A DNA stretch of 64,000 nt from Rhipicephalus microplus (taxonomy: Eukaryota > Arthropoda > Arachnida > Ixodida > Ixodidae): the NCBI RefSeq assembly GCF_043290135.1, contig NW_027464588.1:7572001-7636000 (forward strand), read 5' to 3'. This document shows, in pieces, positions 1 through 12,715 of this stretch. Each line of letters opens with the position of its first letter. Position 1 is the first letter of the stretch. The position numbers and the translations under genes are program-made. Under the pieces are notes generated by a model, which was not told the origin of the DNA, made no database searches, and worked only from the letters and a program-made list of their open reading frames with translations.

Positions 1-689
1 ATAACCTGTTCCAAACAATGCTACCACATTCGCTTGCCTAAAGGGACTGACAACTAATTTTTAGGCACATATTTTCTTTAGCGCAACGGAAAGTTAACTT
101 GTCAGTGTCTAGCCACTGAATGGTTATGTGGAAAACGCCGTGAAAAAAATTTAATCAGAATTTTTCGATCTTGGGCAATTATGAAGTCTTCACACACTTG
201 ATAACACATGCTTTAAACAGTGAGTGCGAGAGCGGTTTGTGTTTGAGCGTGGCAGTTTATGCACACGCCGCGGCTCGACTTGGGCCACTGGCAGCCGCGA
301 AGGCAGCGCCGCTTCTCACCATGCAACTCCTTTTACCTCGTAGGCAGCACAGAACAAAGCGGGGATAGACAATAATATACATACTATAACTTTGTGGACC
401 AATTATGGCACGCATGACAGCACCAGGCTACGTGACTACGTACAACACAGTGACCGACTTCATAATCCACCTTCAAAGCTCTTCTGCTAGGCCGCCCGAC
501 CTACCTGTTTTTGTTACTTTTAAGCACGATTTTAAAATATAAATCCTACTTCCTATGCAAAAATAATCCTGGAATCTGTCACTATATTTCACGGTCTTTT
601 CATTTCTACCAGGATCTAATCATACGTTCTGCCCAGTTGTCGGTCCCTTGCGAAGGTTTCATGTGGTGAATATGTTTTATGAACATAAC
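1..689. other. Unassigned non-coding DNA
   Basis: No coding exon, RNA gene or known repeat is recognised. Open frames here are short and of chance length. Beginning near 690 the sequence enters a minisatellite-bearing repeat. Confidence 0.5.
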
Positions 690-1340
690 AAGCACAAAAT
701 ATATTTATTGAGTGAGTCTGAGCGAGCTCCACCTTTCATTGCCAACCAATGGTCTTATCTACTCGCCTATGGCATTACTATCAGCCTTATATCAGCTTAC
801 GTTTATACTCAAATCTATTCACACATGCCTCAACGCACTAGCGTTCACGGTCCACCTCAATGTTTATTGACATGAGGTGTGAATGGGGGGAAAGGGGGGT
901 GCCATGACCTCCCCCCACAAACTTTTTCACGGGAAGTTCTTGATATAAATACCTCGTATGAGTCGCACATTTTATAAAAATTGTCCTTAGTGAATTGCAG
1001 CCACTGATAACTTTTATTTATACGTACAAGGTCAAAAGGCGCTTTGTAGAGCACCGATTATGAGATATTGACGTTAAAGAATTGTTTACAACACGATCGG
1101 AAAAGCTAATTTTACGACAACGGACTCATGTGTCGACTCACTCAGGCTCACTCAGACTCAGGTCAAGCCGTGAGTCTGAGTGAGTCCGGCTGAGTAATAT
1201 GCTCGAGAGTCGAAGTCCAGTTCAGAAGAAGTTTCTGAGTGAGTCTGGTCAAGGAAGATTTCAGTGAGTGTAAGTCCGAGTGAGCTCTCAGAGCAAAATA
1301 CATTTCTTGGGTGAGTCTAAGTCAGTTCTCACATTTTTGC
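690..1340. repeat. Repeat with GAGTGAGTCTGAG minisatellite motif
   Basis: Between about 1136 and 1330, and again at 705-725, variants of gagtgagtctgag, gagtgagtccgg and gactcactcagg recur on both strands. They form an irregular minisatellite rather than a clean tandem array. The middle (870-920) carries a G-rich run followed by a C-rich run. No protein is encoded. Similar GAGTGAGTCTGAG minisatellites are, to my knowledge, common in tick genomes, but the exact family was not identified. Confidence 0.5.
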
Positions 1341-4300
1341 CGGCCTATGTTCACAGGTATAACTATCTTGCGAAATAGTTTTGTGGGCTATTAGTAAAGT
1401 AGTTAATTTAAAAAAAGAAATAAACTTCTATGTCGTTGCATTGTTACTACTATATAAGCCACTTCCAAGCTTTATGTACATAGTGCTGTTACATCATTAA
1501 ATGTTCAATTAAGGGTATAGAATCACTTTGTGACAATAAGGTCAGCAAAGTTCTGGTGATAAGAAACCACTGAACAGGGAATGCTGCTGGAGGCAATGAT
1601 TTAACACGAGGACTTTTCATCACTTTTTTTCGAAGCGTTGGTTTCACAGAAATTCCCTGTTTAACAATTTCTCATCATTTCAAGCCTCCATCTTCCCTTA
1701 ACTTCTATCTTATTAAGTAAACATTAAGTAAGACAGCAAGTGCAACTGAATCTGTACATTTAGGGTATACCCTAAACGAGATGTCCTGCTATTCAATGTC
1801 AATGGTGAAACACTTAGAGAGATAAACCTTTATGAATTATTCACTGATGAATGATATTCACTCGTGCTATCTAGATATGTCTGATGCTCTCAGATAACCC
1901 ACTAGCCATACCAATGGATCAAAGAGAAAATGAGACTTCAGGAACATCTTGCACTCCAGAACCAGATAAGGAACATCCCTTAGGACTGCCTACAGGTAAA
2001 TTTCCTGTTGCCTGCAGTACTTGGTCATAACACTGATTTTCATTAACATTCAATACTTTACGGGCGATGGCTTCTTTCACTAAATGGCCAAACTTTTTCA
2101 CGAGGAGCTTTGATATTGTGCTTATTTACCTCTGCGGAAACTTCGTAGTTAGATGGCAGCTCGGAGGATATGCAATGTTGAAGGTGAAAAAGGCACCAAG
2201 CAGCAAGCCCATGTCCTTTTCCATGCTGCTGGTACCGATGATCTCCACTCCGTCAACAGCAAGTACGACTTTGTTTATGTAACTCAGGCTCGAGCATGCA
2301 TAGAAGCAAAATTATTCCCGTTAAAAATGATGCAACAACGTTAAGGAGCACTGACACCAAATTTGAAAATTTCTCGTAATTGCTCTTAATGAATGGCTGC
2401 TGCCTCATTATTCATGGCAAAAAAACTCATTTGCGCCAGCGCAAGACGAATGTTTAATTATAAGCTTGAATGTTACCACTAGTGACAGTTGCGATTTCGA
2501 AGAACACTTAGCAGTCACACAACATGCTTGACCTGCTCGTAAACAAATACTACCACATGACAGTGAATACCAGTGACGTCACTGGCTATTATCTGCCATG
2601 TCAGAGCCATGGAGCAGCCACAGCATTATATGCGCTGGACCATTTTTTATTTGATCATTTGTAAAGCAGCATGTCAAGAAGTGATGATTGAAGCAGTGAC
2701 AGCAGAACAGTGGTGCGACCTTTGGATTGGACACAATGCCCATTTAGGTTGCACTTCACGGCAGTTTGCTGCTAAACGCTTGGCTGCTTTTATGTGGTAG
2801 CGGTAATAACATGTACATGTAATACATAAGTGGCGCGATGCAATGCTTCACTGACTCGTACTTAGGTAGGGCAGCGCTCAGTTCTAAAAATATACAAATC
2901 CCTCGTACATACATGAACACTGCATAACACTAACAAAATAAACAAATCCTTACTGGATAGTTTCCTTATACTTCATTTGCACCACTGTGGCGGCACTCCC
3001 TATTTCAGAGAAGTCATTATCGAAAATGTAGTGATGATTTGGTAAAACAAATGAGAAATAACCTACCTGATTACTCAAAACACTCGCATGATGCCATCCT
3101 GTGACACGTGTACTCAAATAGGTCCTTTCCATAACTCTAAAGCTACCTTTCCTGCAATGCAGTTTGCTTAACTAAAGGCGGCTAGTCACCTACTGCAAAC
3201 AGCGTCTTCAAGCGCAGTTTATTTGCGCTATGGCACAGGAAAAGGTACACTCAGCTCTTTCGATATAAACGCATGTAATAGACAAGCATCAGCACGTTCA
3301 ACTAAGACCTCATCTCCACTTGAAGCATTAGAGGTGCCGCCATTAGTTGGGCGAATATGCAGCACAAGGAACTGCACTTGCAGATTGTGAAAAGGGTTTC
3401 TTGTCCTTGTCACTCTCAAAGGAAATGAACTGCCTATGCATGTGTCATGCAGGTGCAGTAGTAGTTGCCTAGTATTGTTTGCCATGTTCTACTTGTCAGG
3501 TTTTTTTTTTGTTACTGATGTAAGGAGTAATATGCTTATGCCACAAAAGCATGGAGCATGAAATTTCTAATTTTTAAGTGAAATGTTTGGAAGTTAGCAC
3601 AGTGTACGCCTTATTTCTTCTCTAGATGAATAAGCCAACTGAAAATGAACCAGGATGGCGAGAGTTCAACACTTAGCACCATGGCTATGACTAGCACTGG
3701 CCAAAACTCCCAGATATATGCGCATAGATATATGCACACAGACTCGTTTTTTTTTATCCTCGGCGCATTTTATAACTAATGACAATGTTTGGAATTCTTT
3801 CAGCTTTCACGAGTTACAACACAGGCACAAACACACACACGCACGCACACGTGCACACACGCACACATACATAATTCTGGAAGACTGGCGTGCCATGACC
3901 AATAATCGCGAGCCAGCCGTTTGTTAGATTTGTATGAATACTTCGGTCTGCCTTGGCTACTCGGCAGAATAAGAATAAGAATTACAAAAAAAATACCTTG
4001 AGACACAGAGAGTGAATACGTCGAAAACCCCACCATTGAATTCAGGGAGCTGAAATTTGTGAGTTCTCGCTTCTCCTCATCGGCGTAAACAGCACTCGTC
4101 TTTACGTGAAATCGGGAGCCGAGGCTAGACATTCGATCCGCATCTTCGAAGATCGTGTTTTCCCTCGAAACTGCTATTTCACGCCTAAGCAATTTTAGCA
4201 TAGGTCTTATTCCGAAAGATGCGCTCCCGCAATCGGGCTTAGAGCAATGCTTTTTCTCCTCAGACATCCGACAGAATTGCGTGGTTTTATGCCGAAGCCA

Positions 4301-5089
4301 GCAGCACTCTTCGTGTTTCATCGAACCACGAACGAAACAATTTGCATGTTACACGATAGGCAGTAGCCTGTAATCGGGAGAAGAAAGTAATGAGAGGCAC
4401 GCATCTAATACCCAGACTGTGAAGGATGACAGCAAATCCATCTCCTCTAGGGAAACGCATTAGTGTCTTTCTGGAAATGGTAATGAGCAACGCAGTTTGC
4501 TGATTGAGGCCGCGAGAACTGATTAGAAGGTTTGCTTATGGCGGTTGCTTTTGTCCTTAACTCACAAAAGACGCAAAAATGCCATCGCAAAGGTTGCTGC
4601 TGCTGATATCTATGGAAAAAACAGTGCCACAATATATAAACACGCCCGAAAGTGCTAACACTTACCTCAATCCTATTGTATGTGCTGGTGTCAAGATTTT
4701 TATGGTATTTTACGCTAATTATATTATCGGTGCAATATACAGTGCCAGGCTAGCCAGCATTTGCTACAAGACGTCAATAAATCAAAACAGTAGCGTAACA
4801 GTGGTTTCACCGTCATCGAGTAATTAATCTTCGCAACATCTCTGATTTACTTCCATAGTTCTTTTTTCCTGTTCGTTGGCTGTTTTTCACTTTTTCTCGT
4901 GCATAGTTTGATTCTTGCTAATCCGTTTATTGGAGAGTTTATCTATATGAAAACCACTTACGGCTTCTAGCAACATTATTTCCAAGGACATGTGCACACA
5001 GCGCCACCTAGTGAGCCATTCGTAAACTGGAAGTGACTACATACACACTACATACAAATTAAGGAGGAACCGACCCGCGCCCTAAGGAG
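1341..5089. other. Unassigned non-coding stretch
   Basis: No gene could be supported. The longest frame is a 173-codon minus-strand reading at 3800-4321 whose last part merely translates a CA/GT run, so it is not called. A plus-strand CA run (3826-3874) is the only clear repeat. The stretch has no recognisable transposon end. Confidence 0.4.
3826..3874. repeat. Imperfect (CA)n microsatellite
   Basis: An interrupted CA/CG run (cacacacacgcacgcacacg and onward) of about 49 bp. It is alternating purine-pyrimidine throughout most of its length. Confidence 0.85.
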
Positions 5090-5345
5090 CTTGGCCTCTA
5101 GAAAATTCTGTGTCAGAGTGGGGATCGAACCCGAGGTGTTAGCGCAGCAAGTGGATGTTCGACCACATGGTCACGCACTTGTTTGTGAATACAGTGATAA
5201 TAACTTCTTCTACTTGAACATGCAGGGAACGAAACACGTGCTTTATAAACACATGCATCCTGTGTAGATGTCTCACAATGCAACAAAAAATACTGAATTA
5301 ATAATGCATGGTACAAGCGAATTGTTGCCATCGGGCATCAGAACA
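5090..5345 (-). mobile_element. tRNA-like SINE copy (family 2), minus strand
   Basis: Read on the minus strand, 5175 to 5108 holds a Pol III B-box match (ggttcgatccc) with an A-box-like segment about 45 nt upstream. The following body, containing forms of gcatgtttataaagcac and tgttgcattgtgag, is shared with a second minus-strand copy at 43545-43805. Two copies with the same head and body support a tRNA-derived SINE distinct from the Ruka-like family. The ends are approximate. Confidence 0.5.
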
Positions 5346-7867
5346 AGCGATTATCATGACTTGGTTGTGTAAAGCCGGTAAACTACTGAGAAAAGCACAA
5401 TGCTACTGCGCCTGTTTTCTTCAGGCGATGTAGTGAGTGCATGACAAGTTCGTAAAAGTTTCATGCACTAAGTGCTTGAAGTGTGCAGCAGGAATAGAAT
5501 ATTGTTATTACGTACACTTCCCGAATGCGGCGCTTTACACCCCTGCGATTTGTTCTCATAAATAATGAGTTCTGTTATGTAGCACGTTCACATAGTTCAC
5601 CTTTATGTTTTCAATAAAAGAAGAATGTACAAATTTTAGAAGCCCTCACTCCGCCGATCAAATGGGATTTTAATCGCAATTTTTTTCATCATTGAACCTA
5701 GAAGCCCACATCTTTGCTTCAAATGTTTCAAACCCTGCTTCCTTTCACTTTCATTCTGGTAACGACGACATGAAGCAGTGTTCATTCGGTCCGTATAATA
5801 AAAAGAAATTATGTGCGCAGTGTGGTGGAATGGAAATTTTGATGTTTTACAGCCCGTGGTGGTGTTACAAGATGTTAGCTAGCTTGTATTGAATACAGTT
5901 GAGGCATATAAGTTCTAGAAAACGTTAGTGACTGGTTGAGCACCTGAGCGAAGTTCACGAGTATGGATTTTCTTTAATAATTGTAATAATAATTAGCTCA
6001 GAAATATTGACTGGTGGCATCAATGAAAAACATGGTTCATACCTGCGTGATAGCCATCGTGCCCTGAGAATCGTGCCCTGAGAATGCAGATATGTTTACT
6101 GTACAGTAATATAAGACAGTTGGTACAATGTATATAACTGTTTGGCACCCATATCTCCGGTTAGCGTCGATGCACTCCCGTTCACTATTCGTAGTGCATC
6201 TTTATTGCTATGAAATACATTCGTGATTGTCGATGAAACGAATCCTTCTAATAGCTGTGACAGCACAGAGTGTGTAACCAGAGAGTAATGTTGCACAACC
6301 CGAAAAGTGTCGCTGAATACACGAAGAACATGGGCTTTAGTCGCCATCCTGTGGCACATAAAAGTGCGCTTTAATACCACGGTCAGACTCGAGGGAATCG
6401 CCAAGCACGCCCAATGACCAACCGTGATGTTGCTAGAACCAAGTGTAAGCGAGATACGCTGTATTAGAGCCTGGTGAGGCAGACGCACGTCGGAGAGATA
6501 TGTGTGGCTTGGATGGACGCTTTTAGCGAGGCCGACACTTGGGCTAAGGTAACCGTCTCGTGGTGTGTCAAGGCGTTCTGAAAAATGCACTTTTCTTGAT
6601 AACGCTCTGAATGGGTGGACGCGTGACAACCCGCGTCGAAGGCGGAAATCATCGATTTCATAATAATGATGAATCACTTTTCTTTATTGCTTTAAAGGGT
6701 CACACCACTCCACTTACCAAGCACTGCGAGAAGAAAGCGTGAGATATAAAAAGCGCGTTTCTGAAGCCGGTTTACTATGCAGCCACGGCGCAGTGAAAAG
6801 CGTGCTGTGAATCTGTTGCTGTGGTCCGAAAGGTCGTCGGTTCAATGCCCGTTGACGGAACATTTTTGTCCTTGACATATGAAAATAAAATTTTTGATTG
6901 CATTTCCCCAACGGAAATACGTCACTCAATTCTTAATGGACCATGGCACAAAACAGTCATTGTTAAAAAAAGCAGTACGCAGGTTTCATGCCACATATTC
7001 ACAAGCCAAGACCAACTTTTTCAAGTAAATGCCTCAAGTGTGTTTCTTTTATATTTTTGTATTTTATGTTTTTTTAAGCGTTCTGAAGCACATTGCTTCT
7101 GCTGAACTCGTTTCCTGGGTTTCCTTCTTCTTCGTCGTTATTTATTTCGTTTGTGCGATTTAGAACGGATTCAAAATAACTTGATCACTCTGTAAAACTA
7201 GCCAGGGCTGTTTTATTTCTATGATGTAAGAAATTAATATAAAAAACTTGAGATCCGAAGCATGAACTTCGTTGTTTGAAATTTGCTTTATCATTAAAAG
7301 GCACTTTTTAGTTGATAATACTATGTCCCATTTTCACTTTTGCTTATTTCTGTAAATATTTCAGGAGGTGTTAATCAAGAAGTGGGTTACGATAGATGTA
7401 AAAACTATGAACATCACACGATCACTATTTTAATGCGTAATGCGTGGCCTCAACTTTTGTAATGGCAGAAGGGCTGGAAATAGAGGCGATTTTGATTGCC
7501 ATGCCATTCCAGTCTTGGGCCATTGGAAAAATAAAAAAAGGTAGTATCGCAAGTTTTAGGACAAACTACGAATAAAGATTGTCCAACGCAATGTGATATG
7601 CCTCATTGTTCATATTAATGTGGTGCACAATTTAGTAAGCTCTGCTACAATATATGAAATAAGGTTAAGCGGGTATAAGTGAAGATTTGGAGGCATTTGT
7701 ATACCAGATTGTTTTTAATTACATTACCCTTTGGATCTAAGGGGAGTCATTGATCTAGATGAAACAATTCTCGAAACCTTCATGATTCTTGCAAAAAAGT
7801 TATAAAAATTGCCAATTTGTCGTTTATATTGTCATTTTTGTCTAATTATCGGGTTGTAAGGTGATGA
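5346..7867. other. Unassigned stretch with one orphan minus-strand frame
   Basis: No domain or repeat is recognised. A 193-codon minus-strand open frame (6677-6096) is long for chance but has no motif, signal peptide or splice context that I can support. A 14-bp tandem duplication (cgtgccctgagaat) occurs at about 6058-6091. Confidence 0.35.
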
Positions 7868-9531
7868 TATTGTGTTGCCTGGCATGTTAGGCCACTTTTT
7901 ATTGTTGCCAAAAGTATTGGACTACCCACAAATAGAATGCGAAATAATACCCGAACTCTACGACCCCTTCACAATGTCTGAAGTTCGGGAAGCATTACAC
8001 AACCTGAACAGTCGATCGGCCCCCGGTTCTGAAAAGGTAAGCAACCGCCTGTTGCGGAATTCAGACAACCAAGCCATCACATTACTCACAAAAGGCATTA
8101 CCACATGTGGGAAACTTGTCAGATACTTCAATAATGGCGCACGGCCACGGTAATCCTTCTCTAAAAGCCAGGTAAACCTCGAAACTTCGACAATCTACGC
8201 CCTATCTTCCTTACCTCATGTATAGGAAAAGCAGCTGAACATGCCACCTTAAACCGGATATCGCGTTACATACAGGATCACTAACTTTTTCCATTCAACA
8301 TGGTCAGGTTCCGTCCGCACGTATCAACACAAGACCTCATGCTATTACTAAAGAAGCAGATCTTTGACCCAAAAACGAGAGATGACTTGTGGCATCCTCG
8401 CCCAAGAACTCACTAAAGCATTCGACAGTGCCTCCCACCACTTTATACTGGAATTCATTGCAAGCCTCGGTGTCGGTAAAAGATTACAGGTATACATGCG
8501 TTCTTTCCTACAAGACCGATAGGCCAACATTCTAATATCGCAACTTACATCCGACACATGCATAAGACTCAAACGGGGCACCACAAGGGGCAGTCATTTC
8601 TTGACTCCTTTATAACATAGTAATGAAGGGACTGCCTGACAAACTTCGCGACATCCATAGCATGAACCATGCTATATACGCAGATGACATCACCATATGC
8701 ACTTCATAAGCCCTTCAAACCGCTCTCGATAGCAGAGAAGCCTACCTCAAAAACACTGAACTGCGACTGTCACCCATGAAATCAGAGTTGCTGTTATACC
8801 GGTCATCTTGTCAAGGCGTTCGTAATTAAATGCCCTTAAATGAAATACCCGTAGCAATACATGCCAAAGACGGGCATTGAATACCCCGCGCGGACTCCAT
8901 ATGCATTCTCGGCCTCCTAATTGAGGCCACTGGCTGCTATGTACGAACAATATCACACATCACAGCAAAAAGCGAAAAACATGCTCCGACTGATTCAGCG
9001 AGTCTTGGGTCGCAAACGAGGCCTTGGAGAGGCCAACCTTCTGCGCGAATACCGCGCGTTCCTGATGAGCAAGATCAATTACGTGCCCTCTGCCCACAAC
9101 TGGACAAAAGTGGGAAAAATAAAACTAAACACGCTCATGCGTCAAAACATTAAAAAAGTCCTTGGTTTACCTCAAAACACGAGTACTGCCCGTCTCGACT
9201 AACTAGGCATGCACAACAACCATGAAGTGATCGAGGCCCAGACCACGGCCCAAGTGATCCGCCTCTCCTCCTCCAGGGCAGGCCGCCAACTTCTAAGCAA
9301 GGCTGGCATGCCCCGGCATCCCTACCTTGAACGTACAGTAATCATCCCCAGAGCTGTCCACGCTACTTACATGGTAAACCCATTTCCGCAGAATGTTGGC
9401 CCGCAACACAACAAAGGCAGATGCCTGGCCTGCGCTCGCGCAATCCTCAACCGTACCACTCCTAATCAAAATTCTGCCGTCTTCGTTGATGCGGCGCAGT
9501 ACGATAACTCTTCCACCTTCGCAAATATACA
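7868..9531 (+). pseudogene. LINE (I/Jockey-like group) reverse transcriptase to RNase H start, degraded
   Basis: Plus-strand fragments in shifting frames give a non-LTR retrotransposon reading. 7872-8153 resembles the RT fingers region ending in a short basic segment. 8200-8700 carries the start of the palm, with a YADD catalytic box at 8677-8688 in another frame. 8921-9202 and 9209-9531 give the RT thumb and the post-RT linker. The reading enters an RNase H domain (motif VFVDAA near 9478). At least four frameshifts or stops separate the parts, so it is dead. The 5' half with endonuclease is missing. The reading stops at 9531, where an unrelated element with terminal inverted repeats begins, and the RNase H resumes after 11870. 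Confidence 0.75.
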
Positions 9532-11870
9532 CTGTTCCAGAAGTTTCGTGCAGGATTTTGGAAGCTACAGGCTTTCACAACTAATCAGGAGGGCGAGCAC
9601 ATCTAAGTGTATTCTTCCGCGCCCTGTGGCCTGCCAGTGGCGAGCGCTGCACCGACAGCGGCAAGGGACAATCTGCAACTGCGCAGTGGTACCAGCTGTT
9701 ATTGTAAAAGAGGTTAAATGTTCTCCTCGGCCCCGTAAAACCACGCGTCTTCGAGATCCTTGCATGTACACTTTGAGGGATAGAGTTCAGTGGCTCATGT
9801 TTTAGTGGAAAATGCTGCACTAGCCAAATTGAATACGAAAGCACCACGCTTCATCAGATTTCGTATACGCATGCCCATGGGCATGCGAAGTGCCACTCGC
9901 GTTCATACGAAATGATAGCTCTATTTCCAGTGCTTTACTTGTCTCTCTCTGCGTGGTGTAAGAATAAGCAAGCCGCCGCACTTGTGCACACATCACGTCC
10001 TAATATTCAGCGGATTTCTCGCTGGGCGTGCAGGATTCGCTCCGGGGAACTCAAGCTGAATGGTCTTGCGTCAAACGCGATCTCCTGCCCGTGAAGATCT
10101 CACCGATTGGCTTTCACCTGCGAAATCTTCGTGCCGTGAGGCATATGATTGACTGTGCCTTGTAGCCCTCGCCAATCGGCGTGTAGTCCGTCATCTCCGG
10201 TGCTGCGCAGCGCTCGCCAGACCAGCGCATCCCGTCCTCAATCTCATCTGACCGTTTCCAGTTTCCCTGTCTTCTCTACTTTGCGCGTTTTCTTCCTACT
10301 ATCATCCTCTACTTTCTTTCTATCTCTTTCACTGCCCTTCTCCCACCCCATCCATCTGCCGACATGTTAAGGTGCCCTCGTAAGGAGAGGCAGTTACGGG
10401 CTGGCACAATTCTCTTCATTTCCTTTTGATAACCACTAAGAGAGAGGAGTGCAGAATCACGCAGTCTAATGCCCCATATGTAAATAGACCTCATGCGTTC
10501 ACTACGCTACGAATAACGAACGCGTAGCGTGTGTAGTGCCGGTGCGTGTAATGTTAACGCGGGACGCGTTGCATTTACGATTGTGATTTGTCCGGAGTAA
10601 TCAGGCTAGACGGCTATACAATGAAAGTGACCTGCTCGATACGCGGTGCAACACTGATTGTGTCGTGCTGTGTGCAGTTAAGACTGCACTTGTCACTTAG
10701 AATACTTGTTTGCAAGTAGAAGTTCTGAGTGTCATGATGTACGCGTAAAGCGTGTACTGTGATACCAAATAGTGCAGATTCATGTGATGCAATGAGACAG
10801 CTGGCTTAATATAAATATTATGAGCCGTAATTTGCATGTGGGCCGTGCCATAAAGCTTAAGTGGAGAGGTTTGGTGGAGATGTGCTCGTTAAATAAATAA
10901 GGTTTGCGAGTTGCTCTGCACAAGCTGTCGAAAATAAGTATTTTTAATGCAGCAATTGTTTAAAAAAGAATGCTCTTCATCTGCCGCCTTAGGCCCACAT
11001 TTCCACCTATGGTGGACTGCTTGCGATCCTAGTACTACAAAAGCTTCTCGGGTGGTGATCTTTATTCTCGTAAGCTGTGTGAGTTCACTGTAACAGGAAC
11101 TTAAGCTCTTGGAATTGAACGAGTTGTTTCGTGTTTGTAAACAGACACTGAGGCACGACTGAGACGAATACAGCAGACACATAGATGCAAATGAGCTTCG
11201 GTTTGCAGCGCTATTTTTGTTTATAACTACAATCAACACATTACACAATGCATCATATAATACAAAAGATCAGTTAAAAACGAAATTTACTTGTATTAGG
11301 GCTCATTTGCCACATGTCACACCACTCGGACGTATGATACACGAAATGAACAGCAATCATATGACACATGAAAAACACAGAGGCGACAAGAGATGACTTT
11401 AGAGTAATTAGCATAACACTGTCTGCTCTTCGATGCTTCAGCTTTGAAGTTCCCACTACGAAATTGATGGTATTAATTAAAACACACAGCACTGGTTGCT
11501 GTAGCTGTATCGGCCATGGGGCACAACAACTGTACGACACGCGAAGAACACAGGAGTGACACGAGATGGCTTTCAGAAAAATCGCACAACACTGTCCCTA
11601 CTTGGACAATTCAGCTTTGAAGTTATCATTGCGGCAGTGATGGTATTAAAAGACACACCACTGGGAGGTGTAGCTGTAGCTCTAGCCAGCAAAGGGCACG
11701 GCAGTCGTGAGTGATTTTAGCTACAACTAAAAATCCTCCGACGAGAGCACTTTTAAAAGTCATGGGGACAAGCAGCGGGCTACGCATATTGGGCACTACA
11801 TCTCGCTTCACAACAACCTGCACTCAAGTGTCATGTAGCCTTGCTCTGCTGCACGGAACTTCTGGAACAG
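9532..11870. mobile_element. 2.34-kb terminal-inverted-repeat element inserted in the LINE
   Basis: The left end (ctgttccagaagtttcgtgca, 9532-9552) is matched by the reverse complement of 11850-11870 at 20 of 21 positions, with weaker similarity continuing inward. The two ends fall exactly where the LINE RNase H reading breaks and resumes. I found no transposase reading, so it is a non-autonomous or fully decayed DNA element. The flanks tataca and agtaca may be a diverged target duplication, so the superfamily is open. It contains a ~174-bp tandem duplication near its right end. Confidence 0.6.
11345..11706. repeat. Two-copy ~174-bp degenerate tandem repeat
   Basis: The block beginning aaaaacacagaggcgacaag (about 11368) recurs as agaacacaggagtgacacg about 174 bp later. 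Aligned blocks such as ttcagctttgaagtt and gatggtatta lie in the same order in both. A partial preceding copy is hinted at before 11368. It lies within the terminal-inverted-repeat element. Confidence 0.6.
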
Positions 11871-12715
11871 AGTACAGGGGTCGTAGATGGTGACAGAGCC
11901 GTATACGCTCAGCCACCTTGGTTAGACTAGCAACGAGCGCCATAGCCGAGCAGGTTGCTATAGCTTTAGCGATGTTCGACCCCTCACACAGACATGTCTT
12001 CACAGACTCTCGCACCGCCATTCGGGCTTACAAAAGTGACAACATCGCTCGACAAGCAGCCCACATTCTACAAACACGCAAATGCATGGGCTTGCACTAC
12101 CTCTCTTGGTTTCCTGGCCACATGGGAAAGAGGTCCACCCACGAAATGGTTCAACGAAATGGCTCATGATTGAGCGCGAGAACTGACCCGCCATGACGAT
12201 CAATCAGCCCGCGAAGAGCTGGTCCCAGACGTACAGCTTAATGATCCTTTACTCACCTTTCACGAAATTACCTCTTAATACCGAAACAACAGAAGCCAAT
12301 AACCTTGACCACATGCAAAGTTCGAACGCGCGCAAGAGGAAGCTTTCCGCATGCTACAAGTGAGATCGTACCCATCACGGGGCCGACTCAGCCGTTACAA
12401 CTCAGACATAAATTCACAATGGCCAGACTGCTCAGAAGTGTACTGTTCACCTGAACACATGCCCTGGCAATGTCCCGCGTTACGTCGAAGGCCTCTCACC
12501 ACTGAGTCCGTCTTGTAGGAGGCACTTAGGAGCCCCATTCTCAGAAACCAAGAACAGGCAGCCCAGATGGCTCAAGAACTGGCGGAACGCCACCACGTTC
12601 CTGTCCCGACTCGGGCGTCGCCTACAGTAGCGGCTGCTAGAGTCTCCCTCATGGACACCATGGTGGCTTAAACTCTCCAGGATCATATAATAGAGTTCTT
12701 GACTGACTGACTGAT
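11871..12715 (+). pseudogene. LINE RNase H and C-terminal region, continuation after the insertion
   Basis: Plus-strand reading 11918-12169 gives the second half of an RNase H domain, with an acidic FTDSRTA motif near 11997 and a WFPGH motif near 12110. A Cys-rich C-terminal segment (12420-12480, pattern C-x5-C-x4-H-x4-C) follows. Further reading with stops runs to about 12700. The (gact)n-like end at about 12700-12712 fits a LINE 3' tail. With 7868-9531 it makes one LINE copy split by the inserted element. Confidence 0.7.

Noticed and set aside
3800..4321. 173-codon minus-strand open frame
   Set aside because: Its C-terminal third translates a CA/GT run and the rest has no domain or conserved context.
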